From Gracilaria vermiculophylla (lineage: Eukaryota > Rhodophyta > Florideophyceae > Gracilariales > Gracilariaceae): a DNA stretch of 41,159 bases. This document shows, one piece after another, positions 10,569 to 20,255 of this stretch (position 1 is its first letter; the number at the start of each line of letters is the position of its first letter). Under the pieces are notes generated by a model. It saw nothing but the letters and a program-made list of their open reading frames with translations, ran no database searches and was not told the origin of the DNA. The position numbers were made by a program, and so were the translations under genes. The DNA is taken from NCBI GenBank assembly GCA_019155205.2, contig JAHNZQ020000277.1:3394-44552 (forward strand), written 5' to 3'.

Positions 10569-11098
10569 TCATTTCTCAAGAACATTTGGCAAAGACTTTG
10601 GGCATTCTAGGAGACAAAGAGTGTTTATAAAAAAAAGAACTGCAGCAATACTCTACAAAAAAAACTGTGAGGACTCCGACAAAAATGGTGGCTCAAACAG
10701 CCCGATATATGATGCATTTTTATTTCAAAACGGTTCCGAGAACATTACATCCATGACATGTATTTCTTGAAAAGAAATTAATATTTTCTGGAAAAAACTA
10801 CAAACAATTGTATCGATGGATTCTGCCCATCTGAGTGGTACAGCACATGCCGCAGGGGCTTGATTTCTTACTTACCTCCGAAATTGAAGGATCTTCCGCA
10901 GAAGCTGAAATGGAGAAGCCAGTTAGGCAATATTGGATGTGGTATGCTTCGTAAATAGTAGCTTACAAACTTATCTTTCCCCACACTACATGAGAAAAAA
11001 ATGACTGAAAAAGCTGATTTGTCGCCTTTTCGGCTTTATGGGAAGAAGTACGGTTCCTTCTGAATATAAGAAGCTGCATTATCAATATTTTAAACATT
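10569..11098. other. AT-rich intergenic stretch, no gene seen
   Basis: No frame of convincing coding quality. A fragment near 10725-10740 (TTTCAAAACGGTTCC) recalls the inner part of Tc1 ends, so part may be older transposon debris. It also holds the 3' flank of the membrane-protein gene. Confidence 0.4.
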
Positions 11099-12061
11099 TC
11101 ACACAAAGTGGTTTGCTGCGTTCAGCAAACGCTTGTGCATTGAGAAGGCAACTCCGATCGTGAAGACAGTCCACGCGTTGCTGCTGAAGCGAAACATTGC
11201 ATCCGAATATGTTAATGGAAGAATCCTTGGAACTGAAAAACTCCGAGCTATGCAAATAATAGTACTCAACAAAACTGCAATTAACATGTTTCTCTTTTTC
11301 CCAAGAATATCTTGTTCTGCTGCGGCGATACTGAACAGAAGTTGACAAGCAAGCAACTGAAAAATATATCTCAGATCTCTTTCCATATTGTTTACGAAGG
11401 GCCAAATTGCAGTAGCGTTGCCCACATGCATAGAGATTTTTTTGGGTGTTAAAATATGGAGATATGTATCAACAATACTTCCAAGTAAAATTTGCCCGCC
11501 TGCCAGACCTATTGTTCCAGCTATTCCATATGCGATGGCTATTTTGATCTTGTATTTTTCATCGTAGTTGTTGAACTGGATATTTAACGGATTCTTCTCG
11601 GAATAATCATAACACAAAATCCACGGGGTCGCCAGGTTTATAACTACAAAAACAACTTCTACCATGAATAGTAGTGTGTAACAAATAGTTCGTCCTTCCT
11701 CATCACAATATCTCTCAAGAACTTGTGGCGCGCCTTTTGGGTCGTTGAAGAAATGTACTCTTTCCAAATCCCCCGTAGGTTGTTCGGCAAACACTCCAGA
11801 CGCATAGCCCCAATACATTACCGCCAAAAGTATGGATAAACATCGCGTGAAGTTCTGTATAAGTGGCCCTTGAATTAAGATGGAAAGCATTCGTCGGTGT
11901 AGAAGCTTTCCGTCTTCTCGGCGTGCATTAATGAGCTTCTGGTTTGCGTATGAAATCGCTGATAACAGAAACAGAGCACATATTAATCGAACGGATACGG
12001 GGAACGGTAAAAAGAATAGATATGAGATTGAAAGCACAAACAGAGCAATGGTGACAAACAT
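11099..12061 (-). CDS. Multi-pass membrane protein, function unknown
   Basis: A frame of 320 residues from the ATG at 12061. It stays open 23 codons further upstream without an ATG, so the N-terminus may be longer through an unseen intron. About seven or eight hydrophobic segments are visible, starting with MFVTIALFVLSISYLFFLPF, then VRLICALFLLSAISYA, ILLAVMYWGYASGVF, FMVEVVFVVINLATPWILCY, IAYGIAGTIGLAGGQILL and LLACQLLFSIAAA, and two near the C-terminus. A loop between the third and fourth has two cysteines (RYCDEEGRTIC). No family is recognised. It could be a transporter-like or lineage-specific protein. In another frame just upstream (12160-12290) lies a hydrophobic stretch that might be a separate exon. 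Confidence 0.65.
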   Translation of the reverse strand: MFVTIALFVLSISYLFFLPFPVSVRLICALFLLSAISYANQKLINARREDGKLLHRRMLSILIQGPLIQNFTRCLSILLAVMYWGYASGVFAEQPTGDLERVHFFNDPKGAPQVLERYCDEEGRTICYTLLFMVEVVFVVINLATPWILCYDYSEKNPLNIQFNNYDEKYKIKIAIAYGIAGTIGLAGGQILLGSIVDTYLHILTPKKISMHVGNATAIWPFVNNMERDLRYIFQLLACQLLFSIAAAEQDILGKKRNMLIAVLLSTIICIARSFSVPRILPLTYSDAMFRFSSNAWTVFTIGVAFSMHKRLLNAANHFV

Positions 12062-13485
12062 GACAGAATAGAAGCTGATGCCGAAGCATTCACCAATATG
12101 TTTGAGTGAGATGTCAAATATCTGACGCACAGGCGAAGATTGATGTTACCGTGTCTTGCCGAGATTTGGAAACTTGCAGCGACTGCTGCCGGAAGCTTTA
12201 TGCTGTGTAAGACAGGTTCTGAACAGTACCAAGAGTTAGAGTGTACGAAGGGTATGCACACGAAAAAAAGAATCAAAAATGACTGCGTGTGTTTCCGTTT
12301 GAAGAGAACATAACCACAAATGATATGTGAGCAACAGTGCCATGTTTGCTCGTCCCTGAAGGTTTCTTGTGTTCTCAAAAGTTTTATGTATATCTTGGAC
12401 GAAACTCCTGGCGCGCTGCCTGCCGTCTTAGTTCAATAAGATTTTAGCATCAGGAGGCAAATGGTGTACGAAAATGAAAGGGAGGTCATACATTGGTCCT
12501 TCGCCATGTACTGCGCCGATGCACGTTTGAGGCCCCGCATCGCTGCCGTGTGCTAATTTGCTGAGTGAAGCATCAAGGTTTGCTTCTGAAGGGCTCTGGT
12601 CAAGCAAAGATGATAGTGACTCACAGTTATTTTACCAATTGCTGGAACTGAGGATTTACCCTTCGCAGTTATCCTGTGGAGTGAACTTTTCGTGCAACAA
12701 GTCAATGGAATATTCATGAGAGTTCTGTACCCCTTTCAGGGCTTTCTGAACCCAACATTAAATTCGGGTCGTATGGTGGGTATAGATTTATGCCAATGTG
12801 TGTTCGAGATGCATGTTTTGAGGAAGAGCCCTGCAAACAAAATTGCCAATGTGTGTTTTCGTTGGAAGGTACGAATGGTTCTGCATTGCGGGAAATGAAT
12901 CCACGTGGATCTATCAGTAATCATTGAATGTTTGGAACATGAAATCGAAAGGAAAGAAAAGCAGATTCTGAAACGTTGAGCCGATAATAAAGTGAGAGTT
13001 ACGAGGGGTTACTGAAAGGCTTGCATCCACGTGTGCAACGGTCTACATTACACGTGCCCCTAAAATTCAATGCACACGTGGTACATGTTTCTTTGCACAA
13101 TATTTCCTGTTCAGCCATTTCTTTCACCTACTCTTCAGTTAAAAGCATAATTGTTATTTAAAACTGGTGGCGTTAATCCCAGCTACAGTAATTACCAAAA
13201 ATGATCAAGGTGTTTTGGGAAGAATTTTTGTGGGCCAGCGGCTCGTCAACCTACAGAGTTGGAAAACACATCAATGCCGCTTACGAGAATATGATGGTCG
13301 CCTTCCAAGGTTGATGGGTCGTAACAATACAGCGGATATTCCTAATGGTCTGCAATTTAGCCCAGAAGCCGAATTGCCTACGTCCAACCTGTCTCACTAT
13401 CGGAACCGTCGCCCCCTCGACGTAGTGGTGGTAACGGCAACCTCAGCAACCATCAGGGCGGCAGAAGAGACAGCGGCAGCGTTCC
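12062..13485. other. Long intergenic region before methyltransferase fusion
   Basis: No clear gene. It holds the upstream flank of the membrane-protein gene, a cluster of CACGTG boxes (12902-13080), a TATA-like TTATTTAAAAC at about 13153-13163 and a 37-codon frame starting at the ATG at 13201 and ending with TGA at 13312-13314. That frame is in phase with the downstream CDS and might be an upstream ORF or a short first exon. Confidence 0.5.
12902..13080. promoter_or_regulatory. Cluster of four CACGTG boxes
   Basis: CACGTG occurs at 12902-12907, 13028-13033, 13051-13056 and 13075-13080, four times in 179 bases. CACGTG is the palindromic core bound by bHLH and bZIP factors (E-box, G-box). It lies 405-585 bases before the ATG of the methyltransferase fusion. 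Use in that promoter is inferred. Confidence 0.5.
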
Positions 13486-15360
13486 ATGGAGCACAATTAT
13501 GCAACTGCGCAGCCCTCCGTGAAGCCAATGGACAGGCGCATAGTTCAGCTTCCACATCGTGTTAACGGCCTTGACTTAAAGACAGCTGAGCAAGTTACCC
13601 GACGCGTGCTCCTGGACGATTCCGCTCGCCCTGTTTACAACCTTTTACCTCCCACACCATCCCATCGCCCTGAATTGTCTTCTTTTTTGCAATACTCTGG
13701 GTTTTCCTCCTTACCTCCATCAGTAGATCCTGCATCACGAGCCCCTTCGGAAGGACCGGTCCCAAGGTATGGAGTTCCACCGGCACGTGCAGATAACAAA
13801 CGTGCACAGATTCGATATCTTATATCCGTTCTTTCAGTCATTGTCGATGCTCATCCCGTAAAAAACCCCACGATTGTTGATCTTTGTGGCGGTTGCGGTC
13901 ACCTTGCGCTAGTTATTGCTGTGCTCTTCCCACACTCTTTGGTACACATTGTCGACGAAAACAAAACTGCACTTTCCATCGCCGCAGTCCGCGCCAAGAA
14001 AGCGGACTTGACAAATGTGCGAACACATCATGTTTCCGTCCAAAACCTATCTCTCTCGTTTGACATTGCTCTGGCTTTGCACGCTTGCGCTGGCGCCTCG
14101 GACGCCGCTATATCCGCCGCTGTTCGCTCAGAAGCTGCTCTTTTGATCGTTCCATGTTGCGTCGGTGCGTTGGTCACATCTCGCGGTTCCACGACTGGAG
14201 CCGCCATTGCCCGCCTACAGCCTGTGATGGACTTTTGTGGTCGTTCTGAGATAGAATGGCATATACCGCGAAGCAAAATGTTCAAGGGACTGGTGAAAGA
14301 GGGCGAGTACGACTATCTCGCAAAAGCGGCGGACTTCAGCGAACACGGGGTAGACGATTGGCGAAAGGTTTCTAAGGCTTTGCTTGAATGGGACCGCCTA
14401 CACTGGCTTCAAGCGGAGCACTACAAGACAAAGTTAATGAAGTTGAGACCTGTGACATGCACTCCGAAGAACGACGTTTTGGTTGCGTGGCCCGAAAAGA
14501 AAGCTTATCATTTCCGAGATTGGCCACTTGATGAGATTACAAATGGGTTCGTCCGCGACGTTGTAGAAGGAAGTGTGCTTAATGGACTAGGGATTATTGA
14601 GGTAAGGGAAGTGGAACGAATACTGAGATCATTAGTCTGTGATGAAAACTCTGACGGAATATACAGATCAGCGATTGGTGCAGGTAAGAGAAGAAGAAAG
14701 GTGTTTCATGCTGTTGCGGAATCTATGGGCCTATGGCATCAGAGCGATGGGCGAGGAACACAACGCACTGTAGTTGTATCAAGAAGTCCGCATTGGCCTT
14801 TTTTCTATGACTCCTACGTTGGACTCGGAGGTCCTATGGTAGAATCAATTTGTGCCGAATTTGTGAACAAAGTGCCCGTGAAACTAGTAGAGCGTCGGGT
14901 TCTTGTTCGAGGCCAACCTCATCATATGACTATAGTTTCACCCGTTGAGGTCAAAGAGATTGGTTCAAGATACAGGGAAAATCGAGATGCATGCCTCAAA
15001 TTCATTTCTCAACGTTTGATGGACACCTCAATGCTAGTACTTGGGCTTGGACGTGTTCAGTGCGCTTCGATGCAACACAGTTTGGTAGCATGGGATGAAC
15101 CTCGCGTAGAAATGACCAAAGAACACCCCCAGTTTACCTTTTCCGATCAAACAGCATATTATGTTGTAATTCAGTGGCCTGCTGCCCAACAGGTAAGAAG
15201 GGAACTGGGCTTGCCTCAGAAGGATCTTCACATTACATTAGGTTTCAATGACAAAGACATTCATAACCGCCGAAAAGATGCCAACACTTTAGTGTGTCGA
15301 AAAGAACGAGAATATACTCTGGGTTCACAAGGTGTCCGACACCTGAAATCTTGTGAATAA
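13486..15360 (+). CDS. Methyltransferase - R3H - 2H phosphoesterase fusion
   Basis: 624 residues, ATG in a favourable context (CCATGG). Residues about 105-260 are a Rossmann methyltransferase of the METTL25/TRMT13/GSTCD type (Methyltransf_32): SAM motif VDLCGGCGHLAL at 131-142, LALHACAGASD at 196-206, and PCC at 223-225, all family marks. Residues about 345-435 look like an R3H nucleic-acid-binding domain: Arg404-x3-His408 followed by AESMGLWHQS and RTVVVSR. Residues about 465-600 carry two H-x-T motifs, HHMTIV at 479-484 and HITLGF at 582-587, the signature of the 2H (LigT-like) phosphoesterases, which act on 2',3'-cyclic or 2'-5' RNA ends. Together this suggests an RNA modification or repair enzyme; the substrate is unknown. 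It is convergent with the next gene, 104 bases apart. Domain calls are by motif only. Confidence 0.85.
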   Translation: MEHNYATAQPSVKPMDRRIVQLPHRVNGLDLKTAEQVTRRVLLDDSARPVYNLLPPTPSHRPELSSFLQYSGFSSLPPSVDPASRAPSEGPVPRYGVPPARADNKRAQIRYLISVLSVIVDAHPVKNPTIVDLCGGCGHLALVIAVLFPHSLVHIVDENKTALSIAAVRAKKADLTNVRTHHVSVQNLSLSFDIALALHACAGASDAAISAAVRSEAALLIVPCCVGALVTSRGSTTGAAIARLQPVMDFCGRSEIEWHIPRSKMFKGLVKEGEYDYLAKAADFSEHGVDDWRKVSKALLEWDRLHWLQAEHYKTKLMKLRPVTCTPKNDVLVAWPEKKAYHFRDWPLDEITNGFVRDVVEGSVLNGLGIIEVREVERILRSLVCDENSDGIYRSAIGAGKRRRKVFHAVAESMGLWHQSDGRGTQRTVVVSRSPHWPFFYDSYVGLGGPMVESICAEFVNKVPVKLVERRVLVRGQPHHMTIVSPVEVKEIGSRYRENRDACLKFISQRLMDTSMLVLGLGRVQCASMQHSLVAWDEPRVEMTKEHPQFTFSDQTAYYVVIQWPAAQQVRRELGLPQKDLHITLGFNDKDIHNRRKDANTLVCRKEREYTLGSQGVRHLKSCE

Positions 15361-15464
15361 ACGTAAAGTAGGTGGGCGAGCTACACCTATGTAGAGATCC
15401 ATATACGATGTACTGAAATGATCGTGCAATCTTGCCAAGCAAAGCATCTTACCAAGATATTGTT

Positions 15465-18400
15465 TCACTTCACCGTTTTTGCTCCTCTCTTTCCAGAAGG
15501 AAGGTTTGCATCTTTTGGTAAGAAATGCTCTGCCCTGAAGCTCGGATTCGGATCCTTGTATTCATCCTCCATACCTCTTCCGTACGCGTCACGTTCCACG
15601 TATTCCCAATCATCCTCTATTGCCGTTGCGGGAGCAATCACCACAAAGTGAGTTGCAGCAAACCACATGACGAGTATGGTTCCCACTACGAACGCCACGC
15701 CAATTCCGATGGCAACGCCTGTTGAACCAACACCAGCCAATCCGTCTCCCCGGATGTCGTCGTCGATCGGGCCTGCAATTCTCTCATGTGGTATGCCGGC
15801 AACGAAAAGACCTTGGTTCTTTGTCATAACAGATACCGTAGATTCGGTTACGGACACCACGTCCTGATCATCCGTTTGAAACAAGAAGCAGTCGTCTATG
15901 TCACAGAAATCAATCGGCACAGAGCTTTCATTTCGAATTATTCCGGCTCTGATCTCTGTCAAAGAATCCCCTGACTTCGTTTCAATTTTCAGAGTTACTT
16001 GGATGCATTGCGGCGGGATTTCATCTCCGTCAACCCCGCGAACATCAATAATCGGACACCGAGAGGCCCGATTGTCTACATCCAGCAATAGTCCTGTGGC
16101 TGCCAGAGATTCTTTGGGAATTGCAATGATAGACACTTCTACCCTTCTCGATGATAGAATGGGGATCATGTCTGAACAAAGTTTTCTCTGGATATCTGTC
16201 AATTCTATGATACCGCCAACTTGATTACTGTTGCACGAAACCTGGACATGGAGCTCTACTGACTGAATCTGTATGTTTGATGACGTAGTTGGAATCTGCC
16301 TTCCGATAACAGATTCTCGTACGGCAGTTGATTCTGTCCCGGAGAATCCACAAGTCTCTTGTTGAGCTCTGACAGAAGCGATAAACCTTGTAGTTTTCAC
16401 CAAAAGAATACCATAGGCCCTCCGCGTTAGACCTGGCTCTTGTAGAAGCCTCCTTCTCGAAGATCCTTCGTGACCGATATTAAAAGCTACCGAAAGTGAA
16501 ATGTTGGCAATTGTTGAAACCTTCTCGACAAGAAGGTCACTAACCAGTGCTTCTATTGTGCTATCCTCGGTGATTCCAATTGCAGTTTCGGCTTGTCTCA
16601 GGGCCGCGAAAAGAGTGGACTCATCTTCAAAGAGGCTTTGTGGAACGAGCAAAAGGTAGAAAGTCAAGTCAATGGCAGCAAGAATCTGATTCGGTTGATA
16701 GACTGTTGTTTTTGTCAGTCCTTCGCTTATACGGCTCAGGTTTGCCACATACGATTGAGTGAAGTCAATAAGCGATTGGGCTTCTTCTGATGAGTCAGAA
16801 TCAGTGACAGAAACGACTGTCTGGGCCACTTCACTGGCTGCGGATATCAAAGCGGTAAGGCATCCATGATCTCGAACGGCTTCACAAAAGGCAACTTCTT
16901 CTGTGAGATTTGCAATTCGCTCAGCCAAATTCTCGAGGACAGTTTGATCTTCCGGAGGTGTTGGTGATTTTACAGATAGAGTTCTGTTCAGAGTAACTTT
17001 GTCCACAGAAGTTCCACTCACAGTTTTTGCTTCACACTCTATTTGATAAACACCATCCTTGTGAACGCTGAATGTTGCAAATGGAACGGAGCTGCAGCCT
17101 TTGCCAACAAAAAACTTTTCCATTCGTGAACTGATCAAAGAAAAGCAGTATTCGATTTCTTGGGCTTCAAATGTAAGCTGACCACTAATAGTGAACACTG
17201 TTTCAGATGTGGTCCCGGAATCTTCGATTGGACCGGTACATAGCAGTTTGGGTGTTTCGCTTGTAACAAACGAGATCTCATAAGTTTGAACTAAAGAACT
17301 TCGTGACGAAAACACAGAAACCTCCACAACGTACTCCGTAGTCTCTTCCAAGGAGTTCGCTGCAAATGCTAGTGGAAGACGAGATTTTTCTCCGCGAGTT
17401 GACACAAATCCCCGGCCCTGCTTCACAACGTCTGGCTGAAGAAGAAGGTACTGCTGACCAACATTTGCCATGTCAAATGACCAGAACACGGAGATATCAT
17501 CACTTTCAGGCTGAATGATTATATCGGAAAACAGATTGGCTTTCTTCAAGTCTATTGGAATGCCCTTTCCATCTACAACATCCAATGAAGTAAGGACCGG
17601 AACCGCCTCTGGGGATTCCAAAGTTTGTAGCTCAAAATAGGCATAAGTTTCTGAGGTTCGATTGTCCTTTGAAACTCTGAGCCCGAAAAGAAAGAAAGTT
17701 GGAATCGGGACTGTTTCCGTGTCCAAACGTGAGTCGATTAGGTCTGCGGCTGCGATCGTAATATTCACTGAGTTCAGTATCTCAGGAAGAATAGAAGAAC
17801 AGTCAGAAACATCAGTCAAGAATGAGGAATCTAGAGAACTTTGACAGCCTATCCAATCGTACTGGATCTCGATTGTTGGGTTACTTTCATCTGGCAAAAT
17901 ATCAGGATCGAAAGAGTTTCCACCGTTCAGATGAAGATCATTCCCACTTAATATTAAAGTTCCGTTTAACCCATCGTTGATGACGGCTTCCAGCTTGGAC
18001 TGAATCACCACGACATCAATGGAGTCTCTTCCGCTTATTTCTTTGTTATTCCGCAGAGTAGCGATTAGTTCTATGCGTGACACACCGATTTGAAGGTCTT
18101 TGCGGGCGATGTTAAACTCAAGGCCAAGCTTTGTTGGGCCGGTGATATCTTGAGCCTTCTGAGAAGCATTTCGAAATCCCATACTTTCATCGACGACATA
18201 TCGCTCACCTCGGTATACCCATTCAAGAACTACTTCTGAAATGTTGTTCGCTTCCACCACTAGCGATGCTTGAATCAAAGTCGTGGCGTTCACAGAACGT
18301 TTGAGGGTCTCAATTTCGAACAAGTTCACCAGAATATATTCATCAACAGGATTGGCGCGAACGATTGTAATGTTCGAACTGTCATACAGCTCAATCGAAT

Positions 18401-20255
18401 TTGTCACATTGACCTGCAGTACGAATAATACTCCACTTGGGTTTATCACGTCAGAAGAAACTGTGAATACCTGTCCGGTCAACGTTGAGTTGTGAAGAGA
18501 GACTGCATCTCCATCGATACTCAGCAGACCCCAGTTGTATGTCACATTGATATTGTTTGCTGATACCTCAGCCACAAAAGTAGCTTCTCCATCAAACGGT
18601 ATGACGAACACGCCATCATCGTTTGTGCTACTATCAGCAGCTGTAATGGAGACAGCAGGAGGAACGTTGTACGTTAGAGAAAGTGAGTCGGAACGTTCGG
18701 CACATACCTCTACGAATACATCATAATTGTATTGCCTTCCTAGAGCTGACAACGGTGGCGCAAGAAAAGCGATACTTGCACCATCAATGATTTCAACATC
18801 AATTCCTCGAATACTAAAACCTCCGACGCGTAAAAAGCTGGAGTTCTTGAACCCGTCAAAAGTACCATTCAAAACGATTTTTGTACCACCGTCCGGCTCC
18901 GCGATGTTGGGAGCCAACCCAATAAGTTCTGGGGGAGTGCTGAAGTTTGTTGCGAGAATTATGTCATTTTGCAGTGAAATCGCGGTAACCGACTCAGAAC
19001 CGTAGAAAACTACAACGGAGAAGGGAACGTTCTTGCCAACACCACCGGAACTTTCGAAGGATAGAAACGATAGGTCTTCTCTTTCGTTGTACGAAAAGGA
19101 TTCCTGCACTTCGGGCCAAACCGATACGGATCCATCGCTGTTGCTGGTCAAAAGTTGTCGTTTGTCACTAAATCGGAAATTGAATCCTGTTATGTTAAGA
19201 GTTTCAATTCCGCATGGGAGACTTTGATAACTCTCTTGTTTGGAAATCCCAACTACCACTGGAGGTGCCCGCTCGACGACGCTAAACACAACAGCTTGTT
19301 CATATGCTTCGCCATTAGGTCCCAGGGAATCCCAATTCAGCTGTAAAGTGAACTTCCCTGACTTAAAGGGACGGAGATGTGCTCCAAAAGTCGGGTAAAC
19401 GTCTTCATTCCGTACGGCGAAACCCAGTCCGCATTGCGTGGGATTTTCGAAAACAGGTCCAGAAGCATCATAATAGCTTCCGGTAATGGAGCAAGAGGAG
19501 ATGTTGTACCAAAAAAGTTGGTCATCAGCGATAACAGAAACTGAAGCCAAATTGAGGAAGGATATTCCATTTGATCCCTCATACGGGATGTTGTCAGGTA
19601 GAACCCCGTAGGACTGTAACTCACGAATACCTTGGTCTTCTCGATCATAAGTCTCAAGTTCAAACGAATTCCCATAACCTGAAAGTATTTTCGCACTTTC
19701 AGATACTTGCCCGTTTTCATCAGGCTCGTACAAAACAATTCCGTACACGTTCACAGGAACATCTTCCGATTGGAATCGCAGAGGCTGCCGAGCAACGGAA
19801 GTCGCCGAGAGCGAACATGAGGTTATCGCCGGGAATCTTTCAAAAGTACAAGCAACAGTGGTATTAAACGCAGTGGCATCTGTTCCAATAATTGCGGATA
19901 TGGTGTTCGTGATTGAACAAGAGTTATTGAACAGCACGATGGACGATTCACAAGCAAAGCTAATGGCGAATTCTTCCGGGGAAGATCCACTCGGAGGCAT
20001 GAAAATGAAGTTGACGATTAGTTCATCAGATTCCCCATTGACAAGAAAAAAGTCTGTATCGCTTTGAGACTCAAAGGATATCCCAACAGACGGAGTCGAC
20101 TCAAGTTGTCTGAATGATTCAAACGTCGGTCGATTGTTCGAAAGGTGATGTTGAGCCGTAACCCTGGTAACATGAACCAAACTAAACGACAGAAAGAACA
20201 AGATTATCCTGTCAACACTTCCCATACGGACGCTGTCACTACAGCTCCCTCCCAT
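15465..20255 (-). CDS. Giant type I membrane protein with IPT/TIG- and REJ-like regions
   Basis: About 1596 residues from the outermost ATG at 20255; the ATG at 20225 would give a more compact signal peptide (hydrophobic IILFFLSFSLVHV, cleavage probably after TAQ). The ectodomain is Ser/Thr/Asn-rich with many N-x-S/T sites. Around residues 450-560 there is an IPT/TIG-like segment (PPELIGLAPNIAEPDGGTKI). Around 800-850 a REJ-like segment follows the pattern LNGGNSFDPD...YDW, as in polycystin-related and sea-urchin receptor-for-egg-jelly proteins. Near residue 1290 is a basic RRRLLQ site, a possible processing point. One membrane span (about 1513-1540, VAFVVGTILVMWFAATHFV) precedes a 53-residue acidic-to-basic cytoplasmic tail. 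No channel domain is present. Likely a cell-surface or cell-wall contact protein. Confidence 0.8.
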   Translation of the reverse strand: MGGSCSDSVRMGSVDRIILFFLSFSLVHVTRVTAQHHLSNNRPTFESFRQLESTPSVGISFESQSDTDFFLVNGESDELIVNFIFMPPSGSSPEEFAISFACESSIVLFNNSCSITNTISAIIGTDATAFNTTVACTFERFPAITSCSLSATSVARQPLRFQSEDVPVNVYGIVLYEPDENGQVSESAKILSGYGNSFELETYDREDQGIRELQSYGVLPDNIPYEGSNGISFLNLASVSVIADDQLFWYNISSCSITGSYYDASGPVFENPTQCGLGFAVRNEDVYPTFGAHLRPFKSGKFTLQLNWDSLGPNGEAYEQAVVFSVVERAPPVVVGISKQESYQSLPCGIETLNITGFNFRFSDKRQLLTSNSDGSVSVWPEVQESFSYNEREDLSFLSFESSGGVGKNVPFSVVVFYGSESVTAISLQNDIILATNFSTPPELIGLAPNIAEPDGGTKIVLNGTFDGFKNSSFLRVGGFSIRGIDVEIIDGASIAFLAPPLSALGRQYNYDVFVEVCAERSDSLSLTYNVPPAVSITAADSSTNDDGVFVIPFDGEATFVAEVSANNINVTYNWGLLSIDGDAVSLHNSTLTGQVFTVSSDVINPSGVLFVLQVNVTNSIELYDSSNITIVRANPVDEYILVNLFEIETLKRSVNATTLIQASLVVEANNISEVVLEWVYRGERYVVDESMGFRNASQKAQDITGPTKLGLEFNIARKDLQIGVSRIELIATLRNNKEISGRDSIDVVVIQSKLEAVINDGLNGTLILSGNDLHLNGGNSFDPDILPDESNPTIEIQYDWIGCQSSLDSSFLTDVSDCSSILPEILNSVNITIAAADLIDSRLDTETVPIPTFFLFGLRVSKDNRTSETYAYFELQTLESPEAVPVLTSLDVVDGKGIPIDLKKANLFSDIIIQPESDDISVFWSFDMANVGQQYLLLQPDVVKQGRGFVSTRGEKSRLPLAFAANSLEETTEYVVEVSVFSSRSSLVQTYEISFVTSETPKLLCTGPIEDSGTTSETVFTISGQLTFEAQEIEYCFSLISSRMEKFFVGKGCSSVPFATFSVHKDGVYQIECEAKTVSGTSVDKVTLNRTLSVKSPTPPEDQTVLENLAERIANLTEEVAFCEAVRDHGCLTALISAASEVAQTVVSVTDSDSSEEAQSLIDFTQSYVANLSRISEGLTKTTVYQPNQILAAIDLTFYLLLVPQSLFEDESTLFAALRQAETAIGITEDSTIEALVSDLLVEKVSTIANISLSVAFNIGHEGSSRRRLLQEPGLTRRAYGILLVKTTRFIASVRAQQETCGFSGTESTAVRESVIGRQIPTTSSNIQIQSVELHVQVSCNSNQVGGIIELTDIQRKLCSDMIPILSSRRVEVSIIAIPKESLAATGLLLDVDNRASRCPIIDVRGVDGDEIPPQCIQVTLKIETKSGDSLTEIRAGIIRNESSVPIDFCDIDDCFLFQTDDQDVVSVTESTVSVMTKNQGLFVAGIPHERIAGPIDDDIRGDGLAGVGSTGVAIGIGVAFVVGTILVMWFAATHFVVIAPATAIEDDWEYVERDAYGRGMEDEYKDPNPSFRAEHFLPKDANLPSGKRGAKTVK

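Noticed and set aside
12062..12378. Minus-strand frame with a hydrophobic, signal-peptide-like stretch upstream of the membrane protein
   Set aside because: No ATG in frame, and the only nearby GT-AG pair leaves a 29-base intron and a stop. Kept as a note on the uncertain N-terminus instead of a gene.
13167..13565. 132-codon plus-strand frame overlapping the methyltransferase start
   Set aside because: No ATG at its start, runs over the start of a well-supported CDS in another frame, and shows no motif.
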